Source: Streptomyces flavidovirens DSM 40150 (GTDB lineage: Bacteria; Actinomycetota; Actinomycetes; Streptomycetales; Streptomycetaceae). Taken from it: a stretch of 64,000 bases of DNA. The translations under genes were made by a program, and so were the position numbers. Below the pieces are notes generated by a model. That model did no database searches. It had not been told where the DNA came from and saw nothing but the letters and a program-made list of their open reading frames with translations. Position 1 is the stretch's first letter. Each line of letters opens with the position of its first letter. Positions 33,429-43,015 of this stretch are shown here, piece after piece. Location of the stretch: contig NZ_AUBE01000011.1 of NCBI RefSeq assembly GCF_000429085.1, positions 133,905-197,904 of the forward strand, in the 5' to 3' direction.

Positions 33429-33752
33429 TCAGACCCGCGGCAACGCCTCGGCGGCGATGCCGCCCTCGATGGCGAGGATGCGGTGCAGCCTGGTCGCCAC
33501 CAGCAGGCGCTGCATCTGGGCCGGTACGCCGCGCAGCACGAGCCGGCGGCCCGCCCGACCGGCCCGCCGGTGGGCGCCCATGATCACGCCCAGTCCGGTG
33601 GCGTCCCAGGAATCCAGCTCGGTCAGGTCCAGCACCAGATCGCCGACACCGTCGTCGACGGCCGAGTGCAGGACCGTACGGGCGTCCGCCGCGCTGCGGA
33701 CGTCGAGGCGGCCCCCGACGACCAGCTCGACGTGGTCGCCCCTGATGTGCAT
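33429..33752 (-). CDS. STAS-domain anti-sigma factor antagonist
   Basis: A 107-residue single STAS domain related to SpoIIAA/RsbV/BldG. DLVLDLTELDSWDATGLGVIMGAHRRAG contains the helix-turn site where these proteins are phosphorylated. Here the residue before T-G-L is Asp-Ala, giving DATGLG, where BldG/RsbV have Ser in D-S-(S/T)-G; Thr is the likely acceptor. CATATG marks the start, with GGGGAG five bases upstream. No cognate anti-sigma kinase gene is adjacent. The partner is unknown. Confidence 0.85.
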   Translation of the reverse strand: MHIRGDHVELVVGGRLDVRSAADARTVLHSAVDDGVGDLVLDLTELDSWDATGLGVIMGAHRRAGRAGRRLVLRGVPAQMQRLLVATRLHRILAIEGGIAAEALPRV

Positions 33753-33899
33753 ATGCGCTCCCCGAGAGTGCGTCAGTTCTCCGTGTCTTGCTTTCTTCCT
33801 TGCACCCAACTGACTACCGTGCGGGCAAAGAAGTTGCCGTCCGTAAGCGAACCGATACCGAATTCACCCCTGGGAGTGACCCCAGGGGCTGACGCGGCG

Positions 33900-34748
33900 T
33901 CAGTGCTTGTAGAAGCCCTGCCCGCTCTTGCGCCCGATGTCACCGGCATCAACCATCCGGCGCATCAGCTCCGGCGGCGCGAACTTCTCGTCCTGCGACT
34001 CCGTGTAGATGTTGCTGGTCGCGTGCAGCAGGATGTCGACGCCGGTGAGGTCCGCGGTGGCGAGCGGGCCCATGGCGTGCCCGAAGCCCAGCTTGCAGGC
34101 GATGTCGATGTCCTCGGCCGAGGCGACGCCCGACTCGTACAGCTTGGCCGCCTCGACCACGAGGGCCGAGATGAGGCGGGTGGTGACGAAGCCGGCCACA
34201 TCGCGGTTGACGACGATGCAGGTCTTGCCGACGGACTCGGCGAACTCCCGCGTGATGGCGAGCGTTTCGTCGCTGGTCTTGTAGCCGCGTACGAGCTCGC
34301 AGAGCTGCATCATCGGTACGGGCGAGAAGAAGTGCGCGCCGACGACCCGCTCCGGACGCTCCGTCACGGCCGCGATCTTGGTGATCGGGATGGCGGAGGT
34401 GTTCGACGCGAGCACCGCGTCCGGCCGGACGATCTTGTCGAGCGCGCGGAAGATCTCGTGCTTGACCTCAAGCTTCTCGAAGACGGCTTCGACGACGATG
34501 TCGGCATCGGCGACCGCGTCGAGATCGGTGGTCGTGGTGATGCGGCCGAGCGCCGCCTCGGCGTCCGCGGCGTCCAGCTTCCCCTTGGACACGAACTTGT
34601 CGTACGAGGCCTTGATGCCGTCACGGCCGCGGGTCAGCGCGGCGTCGGTGACGTCGCGCAGGACGACGTCCCAGCCCGCCTGCGCCGAGACCTGCGCGAT
34701 ACCGGACCCCATGAGTCCGGCTCCGATGACGGCGAGCTTCCTGGCCAC
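33900..34748 (-). CDS. 3-hydroxybutyryl-CoA dehydrogenase
   Basis: A 282-residue NAD(P)-dependent dehydrogenase that reduces acetoacetyl-CoA. The Rossmann motif is VIGAGLMGSGIAQ (about 7-19); the catalytic His-Glu pair lies in GAHFFSPVPMMQLCELVRG; the substrate motif is SNTSAIPIT; the C-terminal dimer domain is RDVAGFVTTRLISALVVEAA. The start is GTG at 34748, with AAGGGG upstream. It is divergent from the cobalamin adenosyltransferase. With the thiolase at 15.7 kb it provides the first two steps from acetyl-CoA to butyryl-CoA, the IcmA product or substrate. Confidence 0.93.
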   Translation of the reverse strand: MARKLAVIGAGLMGSGIAQVSAQAGWDVVLRDVTDAALTRGRDGIKASYDKFVSKGKLDAADAEAALGRITTTTDLDAVADADIVVEAVFEKLEVKHEIFRALDKIVRPDAVLASNTSAIPITKIAAVTERPERVVGAHFFSPVPMMQLCELVRGYKTSDETLAITREFAESVGKTCIVVNRDVAGFVTTRLISALVVEAAKLYESGVASAEDIDIACKLGFGHAMGPLATADLTGVDILLHATSNIYTESQDEKFAPPELMRRMVDAGDIGRKSGQGFYKH

Positions 34749-35001
34749 GACACACCCCTTGATTCCTTTGGCCTCAACACCTGTTTACTTCAGGCTCTCC
34801 GGCGGAGATTAGCGCCCGTGAGGGGCCGAGTGGCGGCGAAGAGATGCGCGTCACGTCCCAGATGGCGGACATCACACCGGTACGCCGCATTCGGGGCCCG
34901 TACCGCGTAGTTGAGCCCTGCGATCAGGGCGCCGACGAGCGAGACACGGGTGGCCGCCGTGACGGTGGGCACACGGGCCTGCCGGAAGGCCGGGTCGTAA
35001 C

Positions 35002-35013
35002 TAGGCTGGCAGC
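35002..35013 (+). promoter_or_regulatory. Leaderless promoter of the adenosyltransferase gene
   Basis: TAGGCT (35002-35007) is followed by six bases and then the ATG at 35014. There is no ribosome binding site. The -35 is not clear. Confidence 0.5.
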
Positions 35014-35586
35014 ATGGTCAATCTGACGCGCATCTATACCCGTACCGGCGACAAGGGCACCACTGCCCTGGGTGACATGAGCCGCACCGCCAAGACCGAT
35101 CTGCGGATCGCGGCGTACGCCGACGCGAACGAGGCGAATGCCGCCATCGGGACGGCGATCGCGCTGGGGCAGCTCGACGAGGCGGTCGTGAAGGTCCTCG
35201 TCCGGGTCCAGAACGACCTCTTCGACGTGGGCGCGGATCTGTCGACGCCGGTCGTCGAGGACCCGAAGTACCCGCCGCTGCGTGTGGAGCAGGCGTACAT
35301 CGACAAGCTGGAGGCGGACTGCGACCGGTTCCTGGAGGAGCTGGAGAAGCTGCGGAGCTTCATCCTTCCGGGGGGTACGCCGGGGGCGGCGCTGCTGCAT
35401 CAGGCGTGCACGGTGGTGCGGCGGGCGGAGCGGTCGACGTGGGCGGCGTTCGAGGTCCACGGCGAGGTCATGAACCCGCTCACGGCGACATACCTGAACC
35501 GCCTGTCCGACCTCCTGTTCATCCTGGCCAGGGTGGCCAACAAGGAGCTGGGGGATGTGCTGTGGGTACCGGGCGGCGAGCGGTAG
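35014..35586 (+). CDS. Cob(I)alamin adenosyltransferase, PduO/MMAB type
   Basis: A 190-residue ATP:corrinoid adenosyltransferase that makes and delivers adenosylcobalamin. Signature segments are RIYTRTGDKGTTALGD (ATP binding), YADANEANAAIG, ILPGGTPGAALLHQACTVVRRAER and NPLTATYLNRLSDLLFILAR. It fits the trimeric PduO family, not the CobA/BtuR family. Its product is the cofactor of IcmA and methylmalonyl-CoA mutase, and MeaB acts in the same delivery chain. Translation is probably leaderless. No cobalamin riboswitch is seen upstream. Confidence 0.93.
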   Translation: MVNLTRIYTRTGDKGTTALGDMSRTAKTDLRIAAYADANEANAAIGTAIALGQLDEAVVKVLVRVQNDLFDVGADLSTPVVEDPKYPPLRVEQAYIDKLEADCDRFLEELEKLRSFILPGGTPGAALLHQACTVVRRAERSTWAAFEVHGEVMNPLTATYLNRLSDLLFILARVANKELGDVLWVPGGER

Positions 35587-35653
35587 GGGCCGCGCGCCTG
35601 CGGCGGGCCTTTTGCCCTCCCCGCCCCTTCCCGAACCGGGGGCACGCACCCAG

Positions 35654-35692
35654 GCCCCCGGACGCCTGGCGGGCGTGACCTCAAACGCGGGC
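35654..35692. repeat. Half copy of the 30.2-kb intergenic repeat
   Basis: GCCCCCGGACGCC...GGGCGTGACCTCAAACGCGGG closely matches 30212-30250. It shows that the element is dispersed between genes. Confidence 0.55.
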
Positions 35693-35705
35693 CGGGCCGG
35701 ACTTT

Positions 35706-35737
35706 GCTGAGCGCGGCACCAATGTGCCGCGCTCAGC
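35706..35737. terminator. Bidirectional terminator, perfect 14-bp stem
   Basis: GCTGAGCGCGGCAC-CAAT-GTGCCGCGCTCAGC lies between convergent genes ending at 35586 and 35798. Confidence 0.85.
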
Positions 35738-35797
35738 GGGCGCATCCCCGCTTGCGGACGCAGCCCCGCGCAGCGGCACCCCGCCCCCTCACCCCGC

Positions 35798-36352
35798 CTA
35801 TCCCACCCGCTCCTGCTCCCGCTTCGGGAACACCGTGTACGTCCCCGCGATGATCGCGTTGACGCCGATCACGAAGAGCATCTTCTGCTGCCACATCCGC
35901 AGCGGCCCGATCTCCCCGCCCCCGCCCACGTACCAGATCGCCACCTGAAGCAGCCCCATCGCGATCCCCGCCGCCAGCATCCACCGCGCCGCGACCTTCC
36001 ACTCGTGCACCGCCCGCGCCGTCCCGTACTTCGGCGGCCGCACCGGCGCGGGCCCGCACGCGAAGCGGTGGGCGAACCAGGCGTCGGCCCACTTGACGGC
36101 GCGACGGCCGAACGCGACCGTGAAGCCGATGTAGACGGCCGCCAGACCGTGCTTCCAGTCCGGCTCGGCGCCGTTCTTCAGGTCGACGGCCGTGACGACC
36201 AGCAGCACGACCTCCAGCAGCGGCTCCATGAGCAGCACGGCAGCCCCGGCGCGCGGCATCTTCGCCAGGTAGCGCAGGGCCAGGCCCCCGGCCAGCAGTA
36301 CCCAGAAGCCGACTTCGCAGATGATGATCAGCATGACGATCACGGTGTTCAC
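35798..36352 (-). CDS. Integral membrane protein, unknown function
   Basis: A 184-residue protein with about four to five predicted membrane helices: VIVMLIIICEVGFWVLLAGGLALRY, AGAAVLLMEPLLEVVLLVVTAVDL, HGLAAVYIGFTVAFG, AARWMLAAGIAMGLLQVAIWYVG and MLFVIGVNAIIAGTYTVF. GTG at 36352 is preceded by GGGAGGA. The open frame extends far upstream, but that part is antisense to chiS. It is divergent from chiS, so the two may share a control region. The family is not recognised. Confidence 0.75.
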   Translation of the reverse strand: MNTVIVMLIIICEVGFWVLLAGGLALRYLAKMPRAGAAVLLMEPLLEVVLLVVTAVDLKNGAEPDWKHGLAAVYIGFTVAFGRRAVKWADAWFAHRFACGPAPVRPPKYGTARAVHEWKVAARWMLAAGIAMGLLQVAIWYVGGGGEIGPLRMWQQKMLFVIGVNAIIAGTYTVFPKREQERVG

Positions 36353-36499
36353 TCTCCTCCCGTTACGCTCCCCACCCTCCCGTCCGCGACGCCGCGAATC
36401 GTCGTCGCCAGTGACGAACCGGCACTGCATCCTTCGATGTAGCCCCGGCTCACCCCGCGCGGGGAGGACGAGCCGGTCCGCGCCCTGTTGGATGGTGAC

Positions 36500-37699
36500 G
36501 TGACCCGCTTCCCGCGCCCGCACCGCGACGGCGTCCTCCTCGCGGTGACCGGCCTGCTCGGCGGAGTCCTGCTGTGGGGCCTCGGGCTGCACACCACGGC
36601 CTTCCGCGACCTCATGCCGTCCTGGGTGACTCTCGTACCGCTCGCGGTGATGGCCTTCCTGGAGCTGCTGCGCCGGTCGTGTCCCCGTACGGCGCTGCTC
36701 ATCGGCACGGCCGCCGTGATCGCGGACCAGTTCACCCACGGCAATCTGGTGACCGTCCTGATGTACACGGACCTGATGTACGCCGCCGTGGTGTACGGAA
36801 CGCCCGGCGCGGCCCGCCGGATCCCTGTCATCACCGGCTGGATCACCGTCGCCATGACGATCGCCGCCCTGGCGTGGCTGCGCCGCCCGGAAGCGCTGCT
36901 CATCGGCGTCGTCACCGGCCTGGTCTCCTTCGCGCCCGCCCTCACCGGCGCCACCCTGCGCAACCACCGCGAGGCGGCGGAGGCGGCCCGGCTGCGTGCC
37001 GAACAGACCGCGCTGCTCGCCGAGATCGACCGCGGTCAGGCCATCGCGGCCGAGCGGTCCCGGATGGCCCGTGAGCTGCACGACATGGTGGCCAACAACC
37101 TGTCCGCCATCGCGATTCACTCCACGGCCGCGCTGTCCATCGCCGACCCGAAGGCGTCGGCGGACGCGCTCGCCGTCATCCGTGAGAACAGCGTCCAGGG
37201 CCTGTCCGAGATGCGCAGGCTGATCGGTCTGCTCCGCGACAGCAGCGGCGACCAGGAGCCGGCCGTCGCCCCGTCGCTCGACGGACTCGACGCCCTCATC
37301 GGCCAGGCCCGTACGGTCGGCGCCGACAGCGGGCTCGTCTTCGTCCTCGACGACGGCCGCACGCCGGGCGGCCGGCTCCCCCCGCCGATCGAGATGGCCG
37401 CGTACCGGATCGTCCAGGAGTCCCTCACCAACGCGCTCAAGCACGCCTCCCCCGGCACGGTCACCGTGACGCTCGCGTACACCGACCACACGCTGAGGGT
37501 GGGCGTGACCAGCCCGTGCGGCGAGCGGCCCGGCCCGCGCGCGCCCGGTTCCGGCGCGGGTCTGGTGGGGATGCGGGAGCGGGTGTCGCTGCTCGACGGG
37601 TCTCTGGAGGCGGGCCCCGTCACCGCGGCGGACGGAACGAAGATCTGGCAAGTACGGGCGCAACTGCCCGCAGAGGACGATACGGAGCTGTCCGCATGA
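36500..37699 (+). CDS. chiS: NarL-type sensor histidine kinase ChiS
   Basis: A 399-residue kinase with four to five N-terminal membrane helices (to about residue 155), a short coiled coil, the HisKA_3 dimerisation domain AERSRMARELHDMVANNLSAIAIHS (His194) and a HATPase ending GSGAGLVGMRERVSLLDGSLEAG. It lacks a large extracellular sensor. The start is uncertain: GTG at 36500 is preferred, with TTG at 36488 as alternative. It overlaps chiR (ATGA). The order chiS-chiR-chiC matches S. coelicolor, where the pair controls chitinase. Confidence 0.88.
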   Translation: MTRFPRPHRDGVLLAVTGLLGGVLLWGLGLHTTAFRDLMPSWVTLVPLAVMAFLELLRRSCPRTALLIGTAAVIADQFTHGNLVTVLMYTDLMYAAVVYGTPGAARRIPVITGWITVAMTIAALAWLRRPEALLIGVVTGLVSFAPALTGATLRNHREAAEAARLRAEQTALLAEIDRGQAIAAERSRMARELHDMVANNLSAIAIHSTAALSIADPKASADALAVIRENSVQGLSEMRRLIGLLRDSSGDQEPAVAPSLDGLDALIGQARTVGADSGLVFVLDDGRTPGGRLPPPIEMAAYRIVQESLTNALKHASPGTVTVTLAYTDHTLRVGVTSPCGERPGPRAPGSGAGLVGMRERVSLLDGSLEAGPVTAADGTKIWQVRAQLPAEDDTELSA

Positions 37700-38346
37700 C
37701 GATTCGCGTGCTGGTCGCGGAAGACCAGTCGGCCGTACGGGCGGGCCTGGTGCTCATCCTGAACAGTGCCCCGGACATCGAGGTGGCCGGTGAGGCCGCG
37801 GACGGCGAGGCGGCGGTCGCCTTGGCGCGCGAGCTGCGCCCGGACCTGGTGCTGATGGACGTACAGATGCCGCGTCTGGACGGGGTGTCGGCGACGCGGC
37901 AGGTGGTGGCGGAGCAGCTCGCCGATGTCCTGATGCTGACGACTTTCGATCTCGACGAGTACGTTTTCGGGGCGCTGCGCGCGGGGGCCGCGGGCTTTCT
38001 GCTGAAGAACACCGAGGCGAAGGACCTGATCGAGGCGGTACGGACCGTGGCGCGCGGCGAGGGGCTGATCGCTCCCGCCGTCACGCGCCGGCTGATCGCG
38101 GAGTTCGCCTCGCCCGCGCCCGTACGGTCCGCGAACGCGCCCGGTCCCGAGGCGCTGGAGTCGCTGACCCGGCGCGAGCGCGAGGTGCTGTCGTGTCTCG
38201 GGGAGGGGCTGTCGAACGCGGAGATCGCCCGGCGCCTGAGCATGGCCGAGGCCACGGTGAAGACCCATGTGAGCCGCCTGCTGGGGAAGCTGGAGCTGCG
38301 CAGCCGGGTGCAAGCGGCCGTACTCGCTCAGGAGTTGGGGCTCTGA
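37696..38346 (+). CDS. chiR: LuxR-type response regulator ChiR
   Basis: A 216-residue NarL/FixJ-family regulator with receiver phosphoacceptor Asp55 in LVLMDVQMPRLDG and the C-terminal LuxR helix-turn-helix LTRREREVLSCLGEGLSNAEIARRLSMAEATVKTHVSRLLGKL. It should activate chiC through the direct repeats at 38387-38419. The ATG overlaps the chiS stop. The chiC promoter lies about 40 bp downstream of its stop. Confidence 0.93.
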   Translation: MTIRVLVAEDQSAVRAGLVLILNSAPDIEVAGEAADGEAAVALARELRPDLVLMDVQMPRLDGVSATRQVVAEQLADVLMLTTFDLDEYVFGALRAGAAGFLLKNTEAKDLIEAVRTVARGEGLIAPAVTRRLIAEFASPAPVRSANAPGPEALESLTRREREVLSCLGEGLSNAEIARRLSMAEATVKTHVSRLLGKLELRSRVQAAVLAQELGL

Positions 38347-38386
38347 CGGGCGGATGTCCCCCAGGCAACGGTCTCGCGGACTCCTC

Positions 38387-38428
38387 TGGTCCAGACCTCT
38401 TGACGATTGGTCCAGACCTTCCTACGCT
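38387..38428 (+). promoter_or_regulatory. chiC promoter with paired TGGTCCAGACCT repeats
   Basis: The 12-bp repeats TGGTCCAGACCT at 38387-38398 and 38408-38419 are 21 bp apart, two helical turns. They flank and overlap -35 TTGACG (38400-38405); -10 TACGCT is at 38423-38428, with a 17-bp spacer. These are the direct repeats known from Streptomyces chitinase promoters. Each also contains GGTC-CA-GACC, close to the DasR dre core TGGTCTAGACCA. ChiR activation and DasR/GlcNAc repression may therefore compete here. Confidence 0.9.
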
Positions 38429-38527
38429 CACCGCACCGCAGTGGTGAGCGAGTCATGTCAAGAGAGCTCGCCCAGCGGCGCAGGTCCTATCCCCGTTCAC
38501 CGCCGGACCTCTCTCTTGGGAGCACCC

Positions 38528-40378
38528 TTGAGTACAACCACCCCCCTGCGCACCCGCTTCAGAACCAGAGCGGCAGCCGGTCTCACCGCGCTGATCGTCC
38601 CGCTCGCCGCCATGGTCGGCCTCGCCTCCCCCGCACAGGCCGCCGCGTCCGCGACCGCCTCGTACACCAAGGTCTCCGACTGGGGCACCGGCTTCGAGGG
38701 CAAGTGGACGGTGAAGAACACCGGCACCACCACCCTCAGCACCTGGACCGTGGAGTGGGACTTCCCCGCCGGTACGTCCGTCACCTCCGCCTGGGACGCC
38801 GACGTCACCAACTCGGGCAACCACTGGACCGCCAAGAACAAGAGCTGGGGCGGAAACCTCGCCCCCGGCGCCAGCGCGTCCTTCGGCTTCAACGGCACCG
38901 GCACCGGCTCCCCCAGCGGCTGCAAGCTCAACGGCGGCTCCTGCGACGGCGGTTCCGTGCCGGGTGACACCCCGCCGACCGCGCCCGGCACCCCCTCCGC
39001 GAGCACCATCACCGACACGTCGGTGAAGCTCTCCTGGACGGCGGCCACCGACGACAAGGGCGTCAAGAACTACGACGTACTGCGCGACGGCGCCAAGGTC
39101 GCCACGGTCACCACCACGTCGTACACGGACAGCGGTCTCAGCGCCGGCACCGACTACTCCTATACCGTCCAGGCGCGTGACACCGCCGACCAGACGGGCC
39201 CGGTCAGCGGCGCCCGCGCGGTCAGGACCACCGGCGGCGGCACCGACCCGGGCCCCGGCCCCGGCGACCAGGTCAAGCTCGGCTACTTCACCGAGTGGGG
39301 CATCTACGGACGCAACTACCACGTGAAGAACCTGGACACCTCGGGCTCCGCCGCGAAGATCACGCACATCAACTACTCGTTCGGCAACGTCCAGGGTGGC
39401 AAGTGCACCATGGGCGACAGCTTCGCGGCGATCGACAAGGCGTACACCGCCGACCAGAGCGTCGACGGCAAGGCCGACACCTGGGACCAGCCGCTGCGCG
39501 GCAACTTCAACCAGCTGCGCAAGCTCAAGGCGAAGTACCCGCACATCAAAGTGCTGTGGTCGTTCGGCGGCTGGACCTGGTCCGGCGGCTTCACCGAGGC
39601 CGTCAAGAACCCGGCCGCGTTCGCCGACTCCTGTTACAAGCTGGTGGAGGACCCGCGCTGGGCCGACGTCTTCGACGGCATCGACCTCGACTGGGAGTAC
39701 CCGAACGCCTGCGGTCTGTCCTGCGACACCAGCGGCCCGGCCGCGTTCAAGAACATGATGCAGGCGATGCGCGGCAAGTTCGGCACGAACAACCTGGTCA
39801 CCGCCGCGATCACCGCCGACGCCTCGTCCGGCGGCAAGATCGACGCCACCGACTACGCCGGAGCGGCCGCGTACTCCGACTGGTACAACGTGATGACGTA
39901 CGACTTCTTCGGCGCCTGGGCGGCGAAGGGCCCGACGGCCCCGCACTCCCCGCTGACGTCGTACCCGGGCATCCCGCAGGCCGGCTTCAACTCGGCCGAG
40001 GCCATCGCCAAGCTCAAGGCGAAGGGCGTGCCCGCCAAGAAGCTGCTGCTCGGCATCGGCTTCTACGGGCGCGGCTGGACCGGCGTCACGCAGAAGGAGC
40101 CGGGCGGCACCGCGACCGGCGCCGCAGCCGGTACGTACGAGTCCGGCATCGAGGACTACAAGGTCCTCAAGACCAAGTGCCCCGCCAATGGGACGGTCGC
40201 CGGCACGGCGTACGCCCACTGCGGGACCGACTGGTGGAGCTACGACACCCCCGCCACCATCGGCTCCAAGATGAGCTGGGCGAAGGGGCAGGGCCTGGGA
40301 GGCGCCTTCTTCTGGGAGTTCAGCGGTGACACCGCCCATGGCGAGCTGGTGACCGCGATCAACAACGGTCTGAAGTAG
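38528..40378 (+). CDS. chiC: Secreted family 18 chitinase ChiC
   Basis: A 616-residue exo- or endo-chitinase. Signal peptide residues 1-39 end in PAQA. A CBM2 domain spans about 41-140 with conserved Trp (DWGTGFEGKWTVKN, NHWTAKN) and the Cys in PSGCKLNGGSC. An FnIII domain lies at about 143-233, with a Gly/Pro linker. The GH18 barrel from about 245 has FDGIDLDWEYPN (DxxDxDxE; catalytic Glu near 390), SFGGW and YNVMTYDFFGAW. The TTG start at 38528 has GGGAG five bases upstream; the longer frame overlaps the promoter. A strong terminator follows. Confidence 0.93.
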   Translation: MSTTTPLRTRFRTRAAAGLTALIVPLAAMVGLASPAQAAASATASYTKVSDWGTGFEGKWTVKNTGTTTLSTWTVEWDFPAGTSVTSAWDADVTNSGNHWTAKNKSWGGNLAPGASASFGFNGTGTGSPSGCKLNGGSCDGGSVPGDTPPTAPGTPSASTITDTSVKLSWTAATDDKGVKNYDVLRDGAKVATVTTTSYTDSGLSAGTDYSYTVQARDTADQTGPVSGARAVRTTGGGTDPGPGPGDQVKLGYFTEWGIYGRNYHVKNLDTSGSAAKITHINYSFGNVQGGKCTMGDSFAAIDKAYTADQSVDGKADTWDQPLRGNFNQLRKLKAKYPHIKVLWSFGGWTWSGGFTEAVKNPAAFADSCYKLVEDPRWADVFDGIDLDWEYPNACGLSCDTSGPAAFKNMMQAMRGKFGTNNLVTAAITADASSGGKIDATDYAGAAAYSDWYNVMTYDFFGAWAAKGPTAPHSPLTSYPGIPQAGFNSAEAIAKLKAKGVPAKKLLLGIGFYGRGWTGVTQKEPGGTATGAAAGTYESGIEDYKVLKTKCPANGTVAGTAYAHCGTDWWSYDTPATIGSKMSWAKGQGLGGAFFWEFSGDTAHGELVTAINNGLK

Positions 40379-40418
40379 CTCCGCCGTAGTAAAGATCCGC
40401 AGCATAAAGGCTTGAAAT

Positions 40419-40454
40419 AGTCGGGGGGACGGGTGATGACCCGCCCCCCCGACT
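40419..40454. terminator. Bidirectional terminator after chiC
   Basis: AGTCGGGGGGACGGGT-GATG-ACCCGCCCCCCCGACT, with one mismatch in a 16-bp stem. It also ends the convergent DUF2550 gene. Confidence 0.85.
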
Positions 40455-40474
40455 ACTTCTTCACGTCTGCGCGG

Positions 40475-40927
40475 CTACGCCACGTTGACGCGCTGGCCCG
40501 GAGGCGCGGCCTCCAGCCAGGCGAGGAAACCGGTGAGAGCGTCCTCGCTCATCGCCAGCTCCAGCCGCGTACCGCGATGCGCGCACACGAGGATAGAGGC
40601 GTCGGACAACAGCGCCAGCTCCTCCTCGCCCTCGGGGGCGCGGCGCGAGAGCACCTCGATCGCCGAGCGTTCGAGGACGCGGCGCGGGCGGGGCGCGTAC
40701 GAGAAGACGCGAAACCAGTCGATGCGGTCGCCGCTGTAGCGGGCGACGCCGTACACCCAGCCCTTGCCCGAGCGGTCGGGTTCCTCGGGGACGTTCCAGC
40801 GCAGACTGCAGTCGAAGGTGCCGCCGGAGCGCTGGATCAGCCGCCGGCGCAGTCCGAAGACGAACAGTCCCACCAGTACCAGCGCGACTACCGAGCCGCT
40901 CACGAGCAGAGCGAGGAACATCTCCAC
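40475..40927 (-). CDS. DUF2550 membrane protein
   Basis: A 150-residue actinobacterial protein with one N-terminal membrane helix (LALLVSGSVVALVLVGLFVFGLRRR) and a cytosolic PH-like beta domain containing TFDCSLRW, GWVYGVARYSGDRIDWFRVFS and RPRRVLERSAIEV. It usually follows atpC in Actinobacteria. The function is unknown; membrane-associated regulation is inference. The start is GTG at 40927 or ATG at 40921; GGAGG fits both. Confidence 0.85.
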   Translation of the reverse strand: MEMFLALLVSGSVVALVLVGLFVFGLRRRLIQRSGGTFDCSLRWNVPEEPDRSGKGWVYGVARYSGDRIDWFRVFSYAPRPRRVLERSAIEVLSRRAPEGEEELALLSDASILVCAHRGTRLELAMSEDALTGFLAWLEAAPPGQRVNVA

Positions 40928-40989
40928 CGACCTCCTCGCATCATCCAGTGCCAGTACCAGTAACGGAACGAAAGTGCCCCGATGTATCG

Positions 40990-41038
40990 CTTCAGCCGCG
41001 ACCCGCCCTGGAGAGTCCAGTACGGGCCGCGGCTGAAG
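40990..41038 (-). terminator. Terminator of the atp operon
   Basis: CTTCAGCCGCG (40990-41000) pairs with 41028-41038, and inner CTGGA-gag-TCCAG extends the structure. It begins 22 bp after the atpC stop, reading in the minus direction. Confidence 0.75.
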
Positions 41039-41059
41039 TCAAACTCGTCGTCGCGGGAC

Positions 41060-41434
41060 TCAGTGTCCCGCAACCGCGCGCAGTCGGACGGCGGCGCGGC
41101 GCTCGGCGGCGGCATCCGCCTCCGCCTTCGCCCGCTCCAGCGCCCGCTCGGCGCGCGCGGGGTCGATCTCGTCCGCCAGCTCGGCGATCTCCGCGAGCAG
41201 AGACAACTTGTTGTCGGCGAAAGAGATGAACCCGCCGTGCACCGCGGCGACGACAGTGCCGCCGTCGCTCGTACGAATGGTCACCGGGCCCGACTCCAGC
41301 ACGCCAAGGAGCGGCTGGTGACCGGGCATGACGCCGATGTCGCCGGACGTGGTCCGCGCGACGACCAGGGAGGCCTCGCCGGACCAGACGTTACGGTCCG
41401 CCGCGACCAGCTCGACGTGCAGCTCAGCAGCCAA
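41060..41434 (-). CDS. atpC: ATP synthase epsilon subunit
   Basis: A 124-residue F1 central-stalk subunit with an N-terminal beta sandwich (LHVELVAADRNVWSGEASLVVARTTSGDIGVMPGHQPLLGVL) and a C-terminal helical hairpin rich in Ala/Glu/Arg. The TTG start at 41434 has GAGGAG five bases upstream. It is separated from atpD by 138 bp holding two hairpins, unlike the tight spacing elsewhere in the operon. It is the last gene. Confidence 0.95.
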   Translation of the reverse strand: MAAELHVELVAADRNVWSGEASLVVARTTSGDIGVMPGHQPLLGVLESGPVTIRTSDGGTVVAAVHGGFISFADNKLSLLAEIAELADEIDPARAERALERAKAEADAAAERRAAVRLRAVAGH

Positions 41435-41452
41435 GGTGGCTCCTCGGGTCAC

Positions 41453-41528
41453 CACCCGGCGGTTGTGCCGGGTGTTGGGTCAATTCTAGGGGGCGTACGG
41501 AGAGGGGCGGGACGCACCCGCCCCTCTC
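41453..41528 (-). promoter_or_regulatory. Two hairpins between atpD and atpC
   Basis: GAGAGGGGCGGG-acgca-CCCGCCCCTCTC (41500-41528) is a perfect 12-bp stem. CACCCGGC-ggttgt-GCCGGGTG (41453-41474) is a perfect 8-bp stem just before the atpC binding site. They may end part of the transcripts or act as processing sites that set epsilon output. Confidence 0.6.
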
Positions 41529-41572
41529 CCACGAGTCACGTGAGTCACTTCGACTCGCGCGGCTCACTGCGT

Positions 41573-43014
<1,442 letters not shown>

Positions 43015-43015
<1 letters not shown>

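Noticed and set aside
34749..35013. Cobalamin riboswitch before the adenosyltransferase or icmA
   Set aside because: No B12-box-like segment or long structured leader is seen, and the adenosyltransferase gene looks leaderless.
35798..37663. 621-codon fusion of a membrane protein with a long N-terminal part
   Set aside because: Only the last 184 codons have membrane-protein character and a ribosome binding site; the rest is antisense to chiS.
38453..40405. 650-codon antisense frame over chiC, and similar long antisense frames over atpD and rho
   Set aside because: The opposite strands encode complete known proteins; the antisense products show only composition bias.
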